Below are positions 16,148 through 25,234 of a stretch of DNA of 64,000 bases, piece by piece. The notes under the pieces are model-generated. The model saw only the letters and a list, made by a program, of their open reading frames with translations. It ran no database searches and was not told the origin of the DNA. Source of the stretch: Actinopolyspora mzabensis. Lineage in GTDB: Bacteria > Actinomycetota > Actinomycetes > Mycobacteriales > Pseudonocardiaceae. Both the position numbers and the translations under genes were made by a program. Positions within the stretch are counted from its first letter, which is position 1; each line of letters starts with the position of its first letter. The stretch lies in NCBI RefSeq assembly GCF_900101095.1, contig NZ_FNFM01000008.1, positions 245,110 to 309,109 of the forward strand, written 5' to 3'.

Positions 16148-17482
16148 CTAAACCGGGTTGCGTTTGAGGATCTGGCCGACCTGCTCGGCCATGTCCGGGG
16201 CGAGCATCGCGTACCTCCCGCCGGCCAGGAACCGCTCCGACAGTTCGAAGGTGACCACCTCGCCCTCGGCGAGCATGCGCCCCGTTCGCTCGGGGTCGGT
16301 GAGCACGTTGTTCGGGTGCGCGATGGTGAGGTCGGCGAAGGACGCTGCCAGGTAGGGGCTGGCGAACTGGGTGAACGAGTCCGCGATCATCCTCGTGGGT
16401 TCGCGGATCATCCCCGGCCGTGCGCTCGACTCCAGGTGCAGCGGCTCGTGGAAGTCGCTGCCGACGAACCGCGTGTTGTCGGCCCCGCCGTCCGGAGCCA
16501 GGGAGTAGGACCGCACGGTCCATTCCCGGTTCTCGCCCACCAGCGCGGGGATGTCCGCGCGGTGCTGGTAGGTCCTGCCCGGCTCCACCTTCCAGGTGTC
16601 GGTCACACCTGGCCGCAGCGACTCCGCCAACCGGCGAACCATCGCCAGCCCTCCGGTATGTCGCCAGTGGGTGTCGAGTTTGGTGAAGACCGGTTCGTCG
16701 CGGCGCCGGTCCAGCTCGCGCAGCGTGGGGCGCATGTCGATCGCCCCGGTGGCCTCGGGCACCCGTCGCCAGAACTCCGAGCGCAGCTTTCGCATGCAGT
16801 CACGCCCCACGTACTCGTCGGGCATGTGCTCGGAGTACACGGTGGACTTGTCGGGGGCGATGACCAGTCGGAACTCGCGGCCGGAGGCCTCCACCACCGA
16901 ACGCCAGCGACGCAGCCCGGCGACGACGCGGTCCAGTTCCATGTCGGGCAGACACTTGTACGACACGTCGTGGCCCAGGAAGAGCCAGCCGTTCTTGCCT
17001 CGGACCACGTCGGGGAAGAGCTCGGGGTCCGGCTCGGTGGAACGTCGTTGCTCCCCGCCACCACCCCCGACCGGGGCTCCCCCGGGGTCGGAACCGCGTG
17101 GGGCGGGTTCGCCGAACACTCCCTCGCTGATGCCTTCGACAGCGGCGACCGCCTGGGAGCGGAACGCCAGGCGATCGCTCGCCCAGTCGTTCAGCCCGGT
17201 GAAGAACCCCCACCCTCCGGTGACGCTGGGGAAGGAGGCGAGTTCGCGGTTCTCGAGCCGCTCCGCCCGATTACCGAGGGTCCAGGACAGCACCGGCGCG
17301 GCGAAGAACAGCAGGGCGCAGGCCAGCGCGATGTACTGCTTGGCACCGTGCCGAGGGCGGTGCAGCGGGTGTTCCCTGGGCAGCCATGCCTCGTGCACGG
17401 CGGGCAGTTCCGCCGGAGCCGCCGACGGGGCGTCACGATCGGCCGTACGGGGAGCGCTGGACTGCTTGCCGGACACGTTCAC
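16148..17482 (-). CDS. AlgJ/AlgX-like SGNH acetyltransferase, membrane anchored
   Basis: 444 aa. A cytosolic N-terminus of about 45 residues and one helix (YIALACALLFFAAPVLSWTL) precede an extracytoplasmic domain. Family marks include GNRAERLENRELASFP, GKNGWLFLGHD, LVIAPDKSTVYSEHMP and the catalytic-site sequence KLDTHWRHTG, matching the D-x-H of AlgJ/AlgX. A Gly/Ala/Pro-rich linker lies at about residues 128-150. Such proteins O-acetylate polysaccharide outside the membrane using acyl groups delivered by an MBOAT partner. A matching MBOAT gene is in this window but 22 kb away (38745-40178). Its own 3' side carries repeats C, A and B. Confidence 0.85.
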   Translation of the reverse strand: MNVSGKQSSAPRTADRDAPSAAPAELPAVHEAWLPREHPLHRPRHGAKQYIALACALLFFAAPVLSWTLGNRAERLENRELASFPSVTGGWGFFTGLNDWASDRLAFRSQAVAAVEGISEGVFGEPAPRGSDPGGAPVGGGGGEQRRSTEPDPELFPDVVRGKNGWLFLGHDVSYKCLPDMELDRVVAGLRRWRSVVEASGREFRLVIAPDKSTVYSEHMPDEYVGRDCMRKLRSEFWRRVPEATGAIDMRPTLRELDRRRDEPVFTKLDTHWRHTGGLAMVRRLAESLRPGVTDTWKVEPGRTYQHRADIPALVGENREWTVRSYSLAPDGGADNTRFVGSDFHEPLHLESSARPGMIREPTRMIADSFTQFASPYLAASFADLTIAHPNNVLTDPERTGRMLAEGEVVTFELSERFLAGGRYAMLAPDMAEQVGQILKRNPV

Positions 17483-17543
17483 ACCGTAACGACCCGCCGG
17501 GCGGCTCGGTTGTCATTCCCGGAGGAAACCGGTTCGGACGCGG

Positions 17544-18299
17544 TCAGCGGTTGTCGGTGTCCCAGCTGAACACTCGGGTGGCGAGCGCGGTGAGCACCGC
17601 GGCGAAACCGAGCATGAGCAACCAGCTCGACCAGGCGGGGAACTGCGCGGGGAAACCGGCGATCGTGTGCCGGAAGGTGTCGACCAGCCGTGCCGGCGGC
17701 AACCAACCGAGCACGTCCCGCACTCCCTGCGGCATGGAACGCAGCGGAAGGATGGCGCCTCCGAGGAAGGCCATCAGGATCAGCACCAGGCTCAGCGTGT
17801 TGTTGGCGGCCTCGGCGCTGGGCAGCACCGCCGCGAGCACGAATCCGAGCGAGAGGAAGAACGCCACACCGGACACCGCCGACACGAGCAGCACGGGTAT
17901 CCCGGCGAGCGTGACGTAGTCGAAGGCGGTGGCGAACGCGACGACCAGTACGACGTAGCCCAGCGCCACGAGTGCGCGCACCGGGACCAGCGAGAGCAGG
18001 AAGGTGATCTTGCGCAGTGGTGTGGTGCTGAGCAACCGCAGGGTTCTGCGCTGCCGCAGGTCCACTGTGGGCGAAACGGTTCCGAAGAAGGCCATCGAGC
18101 CGAGCATGAAGAACAGTGCCGTCGGCAGGAGCATCCTGATCGCGTCGGACTCGCTGGAGCGGTTGACGAAGTGGCCCACTGCGAGGAACAGCACCAGGAA
18201 GAACAGCGGCATCACGATCGCGGCGAACGCGGTCTTGCGGTCTCTGACCAGTTCTCGGGCGTTGGCCAACGCCAGCGTGCGGAAACTGTTGCCGGTCAT
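17544..18299 (-). CDS. ABC-2 type transporter permease
   Basis: 251 aa, six predicted helices with a large loop after helix 1, the ABC-2 membrane fold (FAAIVMPLFFLVLFLAVGHF; FLGGAILPLRSMPQGVRDVLGWLPPARLVDTFRHTI contains the family's conserved P-[AP]-x-x-x-D-T-x-R region). It is 6 bp downstream of the ATPase gene and is the last gene of the regulator-ATPase-permease operon. Substrate unknown; drug or lipid export is typical. Confidence 0.9.
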   Translation of the reverse strand: MTGNSFRTLALANARELVRDRKTAFAAIVMPLFFLVLFLAVGHFVNRSSESDAIRMLLPTALFFMLGSMAFFGTVSPTVDLRQRRTLRLLSTTPLRKITFLLSLVPVRALVALGYVVLVVAFATAFDYVTLAGIPVLLVSAVSGVAFFLSLGFVLAAVLPSAEAANNTLSLVLILMAFLGGAILPLRSMPQGVRDVLGWLPPARLVDTFRHTIAGFPAQFPAWSSWLLMLGFAAVLTALATRVFSWDTDNR

Positions 18300-18305
18300 C
18301 GGGGA

Positions 18306-19265
18306 TCAACCGTCCTTCTCGTCGTCCAGGGTTCGTCCCGTCAGCACACGGAACACGCTGTCCAGACCGCCCGTGCGCCGGACCAGGTTCTGCGGTGCGG
18401 GAGTCATCGACATCAGCTCGTTGGTGACCTCCTCGGCGCGGGAGGTGTGCACGAGCACCCGGTTACCGTGCAGCTCGGTCTCCTCGACTCCGGGGATCGC
18501 GCGAACCGCCTCGATGTCGGGGGATCCCGCGCGTCGGAAGCTGACGACGTCGTGCGGGGCGTGCCGGGTGACGAGCTCGGCCGGGGCGCCGCAGGCGACG
18601 ACCTTTCCACTGTCGACGACGGCCACGCGGTCGCAGAGGGATTCGGCTTCCTCCATGGAATGCGTGGACAGCAGCGCGGTCCCGCCACGATCGCGGTAGG
18701 CGAGCAGCACGTCCCAGAGATCGGCCCGCGCGTTCGGGTCGAGTCCGGTCGAGGGTTCGTCGAGCACGATCAGTTCGGGCCTGCTTATCAGGGCCGTGGC
18801 GACCAGCAGTCGTCTTTCCTGACCGCCGGAGAGCTTGTGCACCCGGTGGTCCGCCGAGGCGGTGAGCCCGACGCGCTCGATCACCGCCTCCGGTTCCTCC
18901 GGGTTCTCGTGGAACGAGGCCCAGAGTCGCAGCGTCTCGCGGACGGTGAGGTTCGGGAACAGTTCGGCCTGCTGCGGCTGCACCGCCACCAGCCGCCGGA
19001 GCCGTTCACGATCGTTCGACGGGTCCGAACCGAGCACTTCGACGGTTCCCGAGCTGCGCTCGCGCAGCCCCACGAGGATCTCCAGCATCGTGCTCTTGCC
19101 CGCCCCGTTGGGGCCGAGCACCCCGAACAGTTCGCCGGAACGGACCTCCAGGTCCAGTCCGTCGACGGCGAGCACGGAACCGTAGTACTTGGTCAGGCCG
19201 TGCACGGATATCGAAGTCGTCGCCGTGTGCGGCGGGTCTTCCTCGGACACCTGCTCGGTCGTCAA
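18306..19265 (-). CDS. ABC-2 transporter ATP-binding protein
   Basis: 319 aa from the TTG at 19265, whose TTGA overlaps the regulator's stop and has GGAGAGG just upstream; the longer open frame to 19361 overlaps the regulator and is not used. Walker A GPNGAGKST, signature KLSGGQERRLLVATAL and Walker B LIVLDEPSTGLDP are intact. The C-terminal region beyond the nucleotide-binding domain (about residue 220 on) is the DrrA-like regulatory extension. Works with the downstream permease. Confidence 0.92.
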   Translation of the reverse strand: MTTEQVSEEDPPHTATTSISVHGLTKYYGSVLAVDGLDLEVRSGELFGVLGPNGAGKSTMLEILVGLRERSSGTVEVLGSDPSNDRERLRRLVAVQPQQAELFPNLTVRETLRLWASFHENPEEPEAVIERVGLTASADHRVHKLSGGQERRLLVATALISRPELIVLDEPSTGLDPNARADLWDVLLAYRDRGGTALLSTHSMEEAESLCDRVAVVDSGKVVACGAPAELVTRHAPHDVVSFRRAGSPDIEAVRAIPGVEETELHGNRVLVHTSRAEEVTNELMSMTPAPQNLVRRTGGLDSVFRVLTGRTLDDEKDG

Positions 19266-19588
19266 GACCTCTCCTCCTCGGCATGGTGGTCGACAATTCG
19301 GCGCAGGGCGGCCAGGTAGTCGTCGAAGGCTCGCCTGCCGGTCGCGGTGAGCGAGTACCACGTACGCGGTCTGCGCAGCACGTGTCCCTTGACGGCCGTG
19401 ATGTACTCCGCCTCTTCGAGCGTGGCGAGGTGTTTGGCCAGCAGCGAGTCGCTGACTTCGATGCTGTCCCGCAGGAAGCGGAACTCCACCTGCTCGGCCT
19501 CGGCCAGCGCGGACACGATGGACAGCCGCACCGGGGTGTGGATCAGCTGGTCCAGTGCGTGGCGCGGATGACTCCCCGATTCGCTCAT
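19262..19588 (-). CDS. Winged-helix transcriptional regulator (PadR/MarR-like, short)
   Basis: 108 aa. The sequence HALDQLIHTPVRLSIVSALAEAEQVEFRFLRDSIEVSDSLLAKHLATLEEAEYITAVKG is the winged-helix DNA-binding fold found in small transcriptional regulators next to ABC-2 operons, ending in a C-terminal helix. The ATG at 19588 overlaps the membrane gene's stop (ATGA) and its own stop overlaps the ATPase start, so all four genes 20025-17544 are one transcript. It probably represses its own operon through the TTGAA/TTCAA repeats at 20021-20060. Confidence 0.9.
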   Translation of the reverse strand: MSESGSHPRHALDQLIHTPVRLSIVSALAEAEQVEFRFLRDSIEVSDSLLAKHLATLEEAEYITAVKGHVLRRPRTWYSLTATGRRAFDDYLAALRRIVDHHAEEERS

Positions 19589-20025
19589 CGACGTAGCACC
19601 CACCATGCCGCCGACCAGCAGGGCAGCGCGGGCAGCAGCGCCACCAGGCACGGCCACAGCGACCCGTCGTCCCACAAGGTGCTGTTGACGACGCTGGTGA
19701 GGATCACCAGCGACACGTAGGCGAAAGTGACCCGGCGGGTGATGAGCGCGGTCGGCCTGCTCACCACCCGCTGCCGGTTCACGTACCAGAACAGCCCCGC
19801 CACGCAGGCCGCGTACAACCACGCGAACGCGGCGGCGAGCCAGCCCTCGGTCAGCGCCTGGCCGACGAAGAAACCGGTCGTGACGAGCCCGAGCAGGATC
19901 AGCATGTAACCGAACCAGCGGGAGCCGTCGCGGGCGAGCTCGCTCATACGTCCCGCCCGCCCGAGCGCTTCGGCCGGGGGCATCTCGTGCGATGAGCTCT
20001 GGTCCACAGTCACGTCTCCGTTCAC
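19585..20025 (-). CDS. Small four-helix membrane protein
   Basis: 146 aa. After a hydrophilic 40-residue N-terminus, four helices follow (YMLILLGLVTTGFFVGQAL; LAAAFAWLYAACVAGLFWYV; VTFAYVSLVILTSVV; LVALLPALPCWSAAWWVL). I do not recognise a named family. It is the first gene of the operon leading to the regulator and ABC-2 exporter. The GTG at 20025 lacks a clear ribosome binding site and overlaps an operator-like repeat; the transcript may be leaderless, or translation may begin at the ATG at 19985. Confidence 0.75.
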   Translation of the reverse strand: MNGDVTVDQSSSHEMPPAEALGRAGRMSELARDGSRWFGYMLILLGLVTTGFFVGQALTEGWLAAAFAWLYAACVAGLFWYVNRQRVVSRPTALITRRVTFAYVSLVILTSVVNSTLWDDGSLWPCLVALLPALPCWSAAWWVLRR

Positions 20026-20060
20026 TTGAACGGAAGGCTAGTACTTGAATGCGGTTCAAG
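20021..20060. promoter_or_regulatory. Candidate operator pair for the ABC-2 operon repressor
   Basis: TTCACTTGAA (20021-20030) and CTTGAA/TTCAAG (20044-20049 with 20055-20060) are inverted repeats around and just upstream of the first start codon of the 20025-17544 operon, a suitable place for the encoded winged-helix protein to bind. Confidence 0.5.
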
Positions 20061-20103
20061 CAACCGTTCGCGACGGAGACACCGCAGCGCGGTGCCGGAT
20101 CGT

Positions 20104-20155
20104 CGCTACCCGAGGTCGGGCCGCCCGGAGCGCGAGCCGGCGGGAGGTTCCGCCG
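20104..20155 (-). repeat. Degenerate half copy of hairpin repeat A
   Basis: CTACCCGAGGTCGGGCC followed by GGAGCGCGAGCCGG and GGGAGGTTCCGCC resembles the right arm and flank of the A repeat at 15870-15915. Only half the hairpin remains. It lies 38 bp beyond the M16 peptidase stop. Confidence 0.55.
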
Positions 20156-20192
20156 AGCGCGCGAGCCGACAGGCCCGACCGGAGAACTTCGA

Positions 20193-21524
20193 TCAGTTCG
20201 AGCCGGCCGGCTCCCGGCCCGGCAGCCGGAAGGTGCGATCGGACTCGAACGGTCCGTGCACCGCCAGCGCACGCGGCCGATTCAGCACGTCGGCGGCGAC
20301 CTCGCGGACGCTGTCCTGGTCGACGGCGTCCACCAGCGCCAGCGCCCGGTCGATGTCGATGACGTCACCGTCGAGCAGCCCGCGGCCGATCTTGGTCATC
20401 CTGGCGTTGGCCGTGTCGCTGCCGAGCACGAGGACCGCCTTGAGCTGCGCCTTGCCCACGGCGAGTTCCTCGTCGGTTATGCCGTGGGCGGCCACCTCGT
20501 CGAAGTTCTCGGCCAGCACCGCTATCAGCTCGTCGACGTGCTCCGGCGCGGTCGCCGCGAACGCGCCGAACAGGCCGGTGTCCGCGTAGTGCGCGCCGGA
20601 GGTCGACACGGTGTAGCACAAACCGCGCTGTTCCCGAACCCGCTGGAACAGCCGGGAGGAGAGCCCGCCGCCGAGCGCGCAGCTGAGCACACCGAGCGCG
20701 AATCGTCGTTCATCGGTGTTGGTCAGGCTCGAACATCCGAGGACGACACTCGCCTGCTGTGATTCCCGCTGCCGCACCAGCACACCGGGTTGTTCCGGGT
20801 ACACGGCAGCACGGGTGCGCCCGGCAACGGGCTCGGCGGGCCTCTCGCACCAACCGCCGAAGGTCTCGGCCACCCGTGAGGCGATCAGCTCGTGATCGAC
20901 GTTGCCCGCCACCGAGACCACCGTGTTCGACGGCACGTAACGTGCCCGGTAGAACTCCGAGACGTCCTCCCTGGACAGCGCGGCGATGGACTCGGCGGAG
21001 CCGAGCACCGGCCTGCCGAGCGGCGAGTCGCCCCACAGGGCGCGCTCGAAGGTGTCACTGACCGACTGCGCCGGGTTGTCGGCACGCCGGGCCAGTTCAC
21101 TGTGGATCACCTGACGTTCGTTCTCGAAGGACTGCTCTCCGAGCGTGGACGAAGTGACCATGTCGCCGAGCAACTCCAGCGCGGTCGGCGCGTCGGCGTC
21201 GTGCACCTGGGCGAAGTAGCAGGTCTGCTCCTTCATGGTGACCGCGTTGGACTGCCCGCCGACCGCGTCCATCGCCCTGGCGATGTCCAGCGCCCCGCGG
21301 CGCTCGGTCCCCTTGAACAGCAGGTGTTCGAGGAAGTGGGTCGCACCGTTGACACCGGCGCTCTCGTCCCTGGAGCCGACTCCGACCCAAACGCCCACGC
21401 CGGCCGCACGAACCTCCGACACCTCCTCGGTCACCACACGCAGCCCGGAGGGGAACAGCGTCCGACGCACCACGCCGGTCCCCCCGGATCCTTCCACCAG
21501 TACCTCGGTCGGGTGTGCACTCAT
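20193..21524 (-). CDS. M16 family zinc metallopeptidase (processing peptidase-like)
   Basis: 443 aa from the ATG at 21524 (GAGGAAG six nt upstream); an upstream extension to 21632 is not supported. The inverted zinc motif HxxEH is in GATHFLEHLLFKGTERR, with the distal Glu in the helix ALELLGDMVTSSTL...NERQVIHSEL. Both M16 lobes are present, so the protein is the catalytic single-chain type related to mitochondrial processing peptidase beta and mycobacterial PepR (Rv2782c). Probably cytosolic. In many actinobacteria this gene follows pnp; here it stands alone, upstream of the halogenase locus but divergent from it. Confidence 0.93.
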   Translation of the reverse strand: MSAHPTEVLVEGSGGTGVVRRTLFPSGLRVVTEEVSEVRAAGVGVWVGVGSRDESAGVNGATHFLEHLLFKGTERRGALDIARAMDAVGGQSNAVTMKEQTCYFAQVHDADAPTALELLGDMVTSSTLGEQSFENERQVIHSELARRADNPAQSVSDTFERALWGDSPLGRPVLGSAESIAALSREDVSEFYRARYVPSNTVVSVAGNVDHELIASRVAETFGGWCERPAEPVAGRTRAAVYPEQPGVLVRQRESQQASVVLGCSSLTNTDERRFALGVLSCALGGGLSSRLFQRVREQRGLCYTVSTSGAHYADTGLFGAFAATAPEHVDELIAVLAENFDEVAAHGITDEELAVGKAQLKAVLVLGSDTANARMTKIGRGLLDGDVIDIDRALALVDAVDQDSVREVAADVLNRPRALAVHGPFESDRTFRLPGREPAGSN

Positions 21525-22019
21525 CCCGCTTCCTCGATTCGTCGACACGTTCACGACTTCCGGATCGCCGAGCTCTACCGGCGACCAACGACCCTTTCCA
21601 TAAAACACGAATCGGCCCGAGCTTGAAACCACGAAACAACTAACGGTAAACAGCGATCACACTTCGTGGACGCCGTATCCGAAACCGTGAAACAAAATCC
21701 GTTTCCAATACTCTGCGAAAGCATTCAAACACGAAGGGTATCGCCGCTCGGAAACCGGGTTAAAATTTTAAATGTGACTTACGACACTATGCTTTGTAAG
21801 CGCTTGACAGTGCGGTTTTGTCTTCCTTGCGAGAGATGAGTCGTCGACTACCCCGAAAAGCGACACCCGACGATCAGAATGTGAACGAAACCGGGCACCA
21901 TCGGGCTTCACGGTGGACACGAGAGCTCATATATCGGCATTTTGGTGGACGACAGTATCTTCCCGCTTCGCTAACTTGACTCGCGCAATTATCCGATTCC
22001 CAACAAAATGGGAGTGACT
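21525..22019. other. AT-rich regulatory region upstream of precursor gene 1
   Basis: 495 bp without a convincing gene, visibly richer in A and T than its neighbours (for example 21600-21800). A TTGACA hexamer lies at 21804-21809 without a good -10. The one feature I can support is the motif pair at 21941-21979 shared with precursor gene 2. Confidence 0.6.
21941..21979 (+). promoter_or_regulatory. Shared promoter motif, precursor gene 1
   Basis: TTTGGTGG (21941-21948), 22 nt, then CTAACTTGA (21971-21979), 40 bp upstream of the start codon. The same two boxes with the same 22-nt spacing precede precursor gene 2 (29372-29410). Likely activator box plus -10 region for the locus LuxR protein; the binding protein is inferred. 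Confidence 0.65.
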
Positions 22020-22283
22020 ATGAACCGTATCGAGTCAGTCGCGAACGTCCAGGTGCCCGAGGCGCACGCCGGCGCGGTCAGAACGTTGGACACCACCGGA
22101 TCCACCGCGCCCGTGCTCACGGCGGCCGCCATCACCGCCGCTGCTGTCGTGAGCTTCGCGGCCGGTGTCGCGTCCGACGCGGTGGAGAGCGGCTCGGGGT
22201 CCTACGCCGCCTCCACCGGTCAGGACCCGACCGGCATGTCCAGCGGGGAGCTGCTGCAACGGCGTACCGCTCTGCTGGGCTGA
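22020..22283 (+). CDS. Precursor-like small peptide 1 of the halogenase locus
   Basis: 87 aa from the ATG at 22020, with GGGAG six nt upstream. Layout: hydrophilic leader beginning MNRIES (residues 1-28), an Ala-rich hydrophobic stretch (APVLTAAAITAAAVVSFAAG, residues 30-49), then a Gly/Ser segment with one Tyr (GSGSYAA) and the C-terminal motif TGMSSGELLQRRTALLG. It has no Cys or Trp. The peptide encoded at 29472 is homologous throughout. A hairpin directly after the gene separates it from the enzyme genes, as expected for a highly expressed precursor. That it is processed into a product is inference. Confidence 0.85.
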   Translation: MNRIESVANVQVPEAHAGAVRTLDTTGSTAPVLTAAAITAAAVVSFAAGVASDAVESGSGSYAASTGQDPTGMSSGELLQRRTALLG

Positions 22284-22292
22284 GTCGCCTTT

Positions 22293-22316
22293 CGGGGTAC
22301 CCGCGAGGGTACCCCG
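22293..22316 (+). terminator. Hairpin after precursor gene 1 (attenuator/terminator)
   Basis: CGGGGTACCC and GGGTACCCCG form a perfect 10-bp stem with loop GCGA, 10 bp after the stop, followed by a pyrimidine run. Partial read-through would give more precursor than enzyme mRNA. Confidence 0.7.
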
Positions 22317-22418
22317 TCTCTCCCCTCCCCGGAACAGCACGGCACACCGAGCAACACGCCCCCCGGACAGCACCAGAACGACACAACGCCGGTAGTGAAA
22401 CGACCCGAAGGACCGACA

Positions 22419-23315
22419 TTGGCACGCGAACGCGGACACGAGGACGCCGTCGACACGGAGGGGCTCGAGGCGACACTGGACAACGTCGAGCAGCTGACCG
22501 CGTTCGGAACCCTGATCTCGTCCCTGGAATACCTGGCCGCGGGCAAGAGCTTCGCCGACGACGACCTGCTGAGCTGGGACGTGGCACGAACCCGGCACAA
22601 GGCTCTCGCGGGACGGGTCGGTGATCTGCTCACCCCGCTGATGAAGTCCCCGGGGATCAACGTGGTCTTCGCCGCACGCGCCGCCGGCTCGGTCGTGCTG
22701 CTCGTACCGCGCGCACCGGCAGCGGCCAAGACGACCGCGACGGCGGTGCTGACCGCTTCGAACTACGCACTGCACCTCCGGACCCCGTACGGATCGGACG
22801 GTTCGGAGCACATATCGATGATCACCTACACCTCGCTGCTAGCGAGCAGACTGGCCCGTTCCGACGAGCGCGCCCAGCAGGCCTGCCTGCACTTCATCGC
22901 ACTGCAGTCCTGCCTGTCCTACGGTGTCGCGGGTATCTCCAAACTGGTCTCGCCGGTCTGGCGCAACGGAACCGCCGTGCGCGACATCTTCCGCACCCAC
23001 ATGTACGGCCACAGCCGGGTCTACGAACTGCTCAAGAGCAAGCCCTGGGCGGCCCGCCTGCTGGCCTGGGTGACCATCACGGGTGAGACCGGCTTCCCGC
23101 TGGTGCTGATCGCACCGAAGCCGGTGGCGCGCGGGATCCTCGCATCGGGACTGAGCTTTCACGGCGGCAACGCGGTGTTCATGGGGCTGAACCGTTTCCT
23201 CTGGGCGTTCCTGGGTACCTACCCGGCGGTGGCCTACACCTCCAGGAACCTGGGGCCGATCCGTGGCCGGTCGAAATCACGACTCGTCGCCCGCCTGACC
23301 GGTTCCAAGAGGTGA
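22419..23315 (+). CDS. SdpB/HTTM family membrane protein
   Basis: 298 aa from the TTG at 22419 (GAAGGA six nt upstream); the GTG at 22395 is an alternative. A hydrophilic N-terminus of about 80 residues precedes several helices. HTTM-family landmarks are YGSDGSEHISMI (residues 124-135), the helix LQSCLSYGVAGISKL and PVWRNGTAV (179-187), which align with DGGDQVAAVI, IQTSLLYLQSSVEKL and PEWRDGTAV of the sdpB product at 35237-36232. Vitamin K-dependent carboxylases share this domain. SdpB is needed to mature the SDP toxin, so a modification or processing role on the neighbouring small peptides is inferred. The stop overlaps the exporter start. Confidence 0.85.
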   Translation: MARERGHEDAVDTEGLEATLDNVEQLTAFGTLISSLEYLAAGKSFADDDLLSWDVARTRHKALAGRVGDLLTPLMKSPGINVVFAARAAGSVVLLVPRAPAAAKTTATAVLTASNYALHLRTPYGSDGSEHISMITYTSLLASRLARSDERAQQACLHFIALQSCLSYGVAGISKLVSPVWRNGTAVRDIFRTHMYGHSRVYELLKSKPWAARLLAWVTITGETGFPLVLIAPKPVARGILASGLSFHGGNAVFMGLNRFLWAFLGTYPAVAYTSRNLGPIRGRSKSRLVARLTGSKR

Positions 23316-25234
23316 TCTCGTTGTCGGCCGAGGAAAGCGGAACCTCCCTGCGGGTGCGGGACCTGACTCGTCCCTACCGGGGCATCCTCTCCGTGGCGAT
23401 CGCGCTCGGTGTCGTCGCCGCCCTCGCCTCGCTGGCGCAACCGATGGGGATCGGTTGGCTGGTCGACACCGTCGAACGCGGCGGTGGGCTGTGGTCACCG
23501 ATCGCGCTGCTGGTCGGACTGTTCTGCCTGGACGCGTTCATCGGGGGGCTGCAGAGCTATCTCGTCGGGCGCGCCGGGGAATCGGTGGTGCGGGACGTCC
23601 GCTTCACCCTGACCGGGAAACTGCTGCGAGCAACCAGGCGAGAGCACGAGGAACGACCGAGCGGGGACCTGCACGCGCGGGTCGTCACCGACACCTCGCT
23701 GCTGAAGGCGGCCCTCACGCAGAGCCTGGCGACCATGGTGGTCAGCGCGCTGATGGTGGTCGGCGGCATCCTCATCATGGTGGTGCTGGACCCGCTGCTG
23801 CTCGGCCTGACGTTGCTCTGCCTGTCGGTCGCGGCAGTTGTCACCCTGCTGCTCGCCCGGAAGCTGCGCGGCGCGGCGCAGCTCAACCGCAGCCGAGTGG
23901 GAGCGCTGGGAGCCGATCTGAACCGTGCGCTGTCCGCGATAACGACGATCAAGGTATCCCGCGCCGAGGAACGCGAGCAGCGACGCCTGGGAACCAGAAT
24001 GGACGAGGCGTACCGCACCGGCCTCGGCGTGACCAAGCTGAACGCCATGCTGGCCCCCACGGTCAGCGTGGGGCTGCAAGTCTCCTTCGCCGTGGTGTTC
24101 GCGGTGGGGATGAGCCGGGTCGCGACCGGCGGCATGAGCGTGGCCGAGTTCACCAGTTTCGTGCTCTACCTGTTCTACCTGATCACGCCGCTGGTGGCGG
24201 TCTCGACGGCACTGGGGCAGTTGCAGCAGGGGCTGGCCGCGATCACGCGGTTGGACGAGGTGCTGCGGATCCGGCAGGAGCGCGACTCCTCGGCCGGGAA
24301 TTCCGAAGATGGCTCGGAGGCCGAGAGCTCCGGGACGAACACCTCGAACAGCCGGCCCGACACCGGCGACATCGACACCGGCGACACCGACACCGGCGAC
24401 ACCGACCCGAGCGCTCCCCGCACCGGTACAGCGGGCACGCTGGCGAGGTTCGAGGACGTGCGCTTCGGTTACGAGAGCGGGCCGGAAGTGCTGCACGGGC
24501 TGACCTTCGAGATACCGCGCAGCGGCCTCACCGCCCTCGTCGGCCCCTCCGGATCCGGGAAATCCACGATCCTCACGCTGCTGACGAGATTCGACCGCCC
24601 CGATTCGGGAACCGTCACCCTGGACGGAACCGACGTCGGCGAGCTGGAGCTGACCGGACTGCGCGGCCGGGTCGGATACGTGCAGCAGGATCCCGCGATC
24701 CTCTCCGGAACCGTCGAGGAGAACATCCGCTACGCCAATCCGGACGCGACTCGGGAGGAACTGGACGAGGCGGTTCGGCTGGCCGACCTGGGAGACGTGA
24801 TCGCCGAGCTGCCGGACGGCATGAGCACCGAGGTGGGCCAGCACGGCAGCAAGCTCTCCGGTGGCCAACGACAGCGCGTGGCGATCGCGCGGATGCTGCT
24901 CACGAACCCGGACCTGCTGCTGCTGGACGAGGCCACGGCGCAGCTGGACTCCAACTCCGAGAGCGCCCTGCGCGACACCATTCACGGCGTGGCCGAGACC
25001 CGTGCCGTCGTGGCGATCGCCCATCGAATGTCCACTGTGATCGAGGCGGACAGGATCCTGGTGGTCGAGCGGGGCAGCATCCGCGCGCGAGGCACCCACG
25101 AGGAGCTCCTGGCCACCGACGAACTCTACCGGACGCTGGTCAGGACCGAGATCACCGACGACGAGCAACAGGCGAGCGATTCGTCGACCGAAGAACCGGG
25201 AACGCCGCGACTCATGAGTTCGAAAGGCGCTTGA
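23312..25234 (+). CDS. ABC exporter, fused permease-ATPase
   Basis: 640 aa, GTG start overlapping the HTTM stop. Residues about 20-310 are a six-helix exporter domain (GIGWLVDTVERGG..., GGMSVAEFTSFVLYLFYLITPL); the C-terminal ATPase has Walker A GPSGSGKST, signature KLSGGQRQRVAIARM, Walker B LLLLDEATAQLD and the H-loop AIAHRMST. Between them is an acidic linker with TGDIDTGDTDTGDTD repeats (24361-24405). There is no N-terminal C39 peptidase, so leader removal must be done elsewhere. Probably exports the mature peptides of the locus. Confidence 0.9.
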   Translation: MISLSAEESGTSLRVRDLTRPYRGILSVAIALGVVAALASLAQPMGIGWLVDTVERGGGLWSPIALLVGLFCLDAFIGGLQSYLVGRAGESVVRDVRFTLTGKLLRATRREHEERPSGDLHARVVTDTSLLKAALTQSLATMVVSALMVVGGILIMVVLDPLLLGLTLLCLSVAAVVTLLLARKLRGAAQLNRSRVGALGADLNRALSAITTIKVSRAEEREQRRLGTRMDEAYRTGLGVTKLNAMLAPTVSVGLQVSFAVVFAVGMSRVATGGMSVAEFTSFVLYLFYLITPLVAVSTALGQLQQGLAAITRLDEVLRIRQERDSSAGNSEDGSEAESSGTNTSNSRPDTGDIDTGDTDTGDTDPSAPRTGTAGTLARFEDVRFGYESGPEVLHGLTFEIPRSGLTALVGPSGSGKSTILTLLTRFDRPDSGTVTLDGTDVGELELTGLRGRVGYVQQDPAILSGTVEENIRYANPDATREELDEAVRLADLGDVIAELPDGMSTEVGQHGSKLSGGQRQRVAIARMLLTNPDLLLLDEATAQLDSNSESALRDTIHGVAETRAVVAIAHRMSTVIEADRILVVERGSIRARGTHEELLATDELYRTLVRTEITDDEQQASDSSTEEPGTPRLMSSKGA

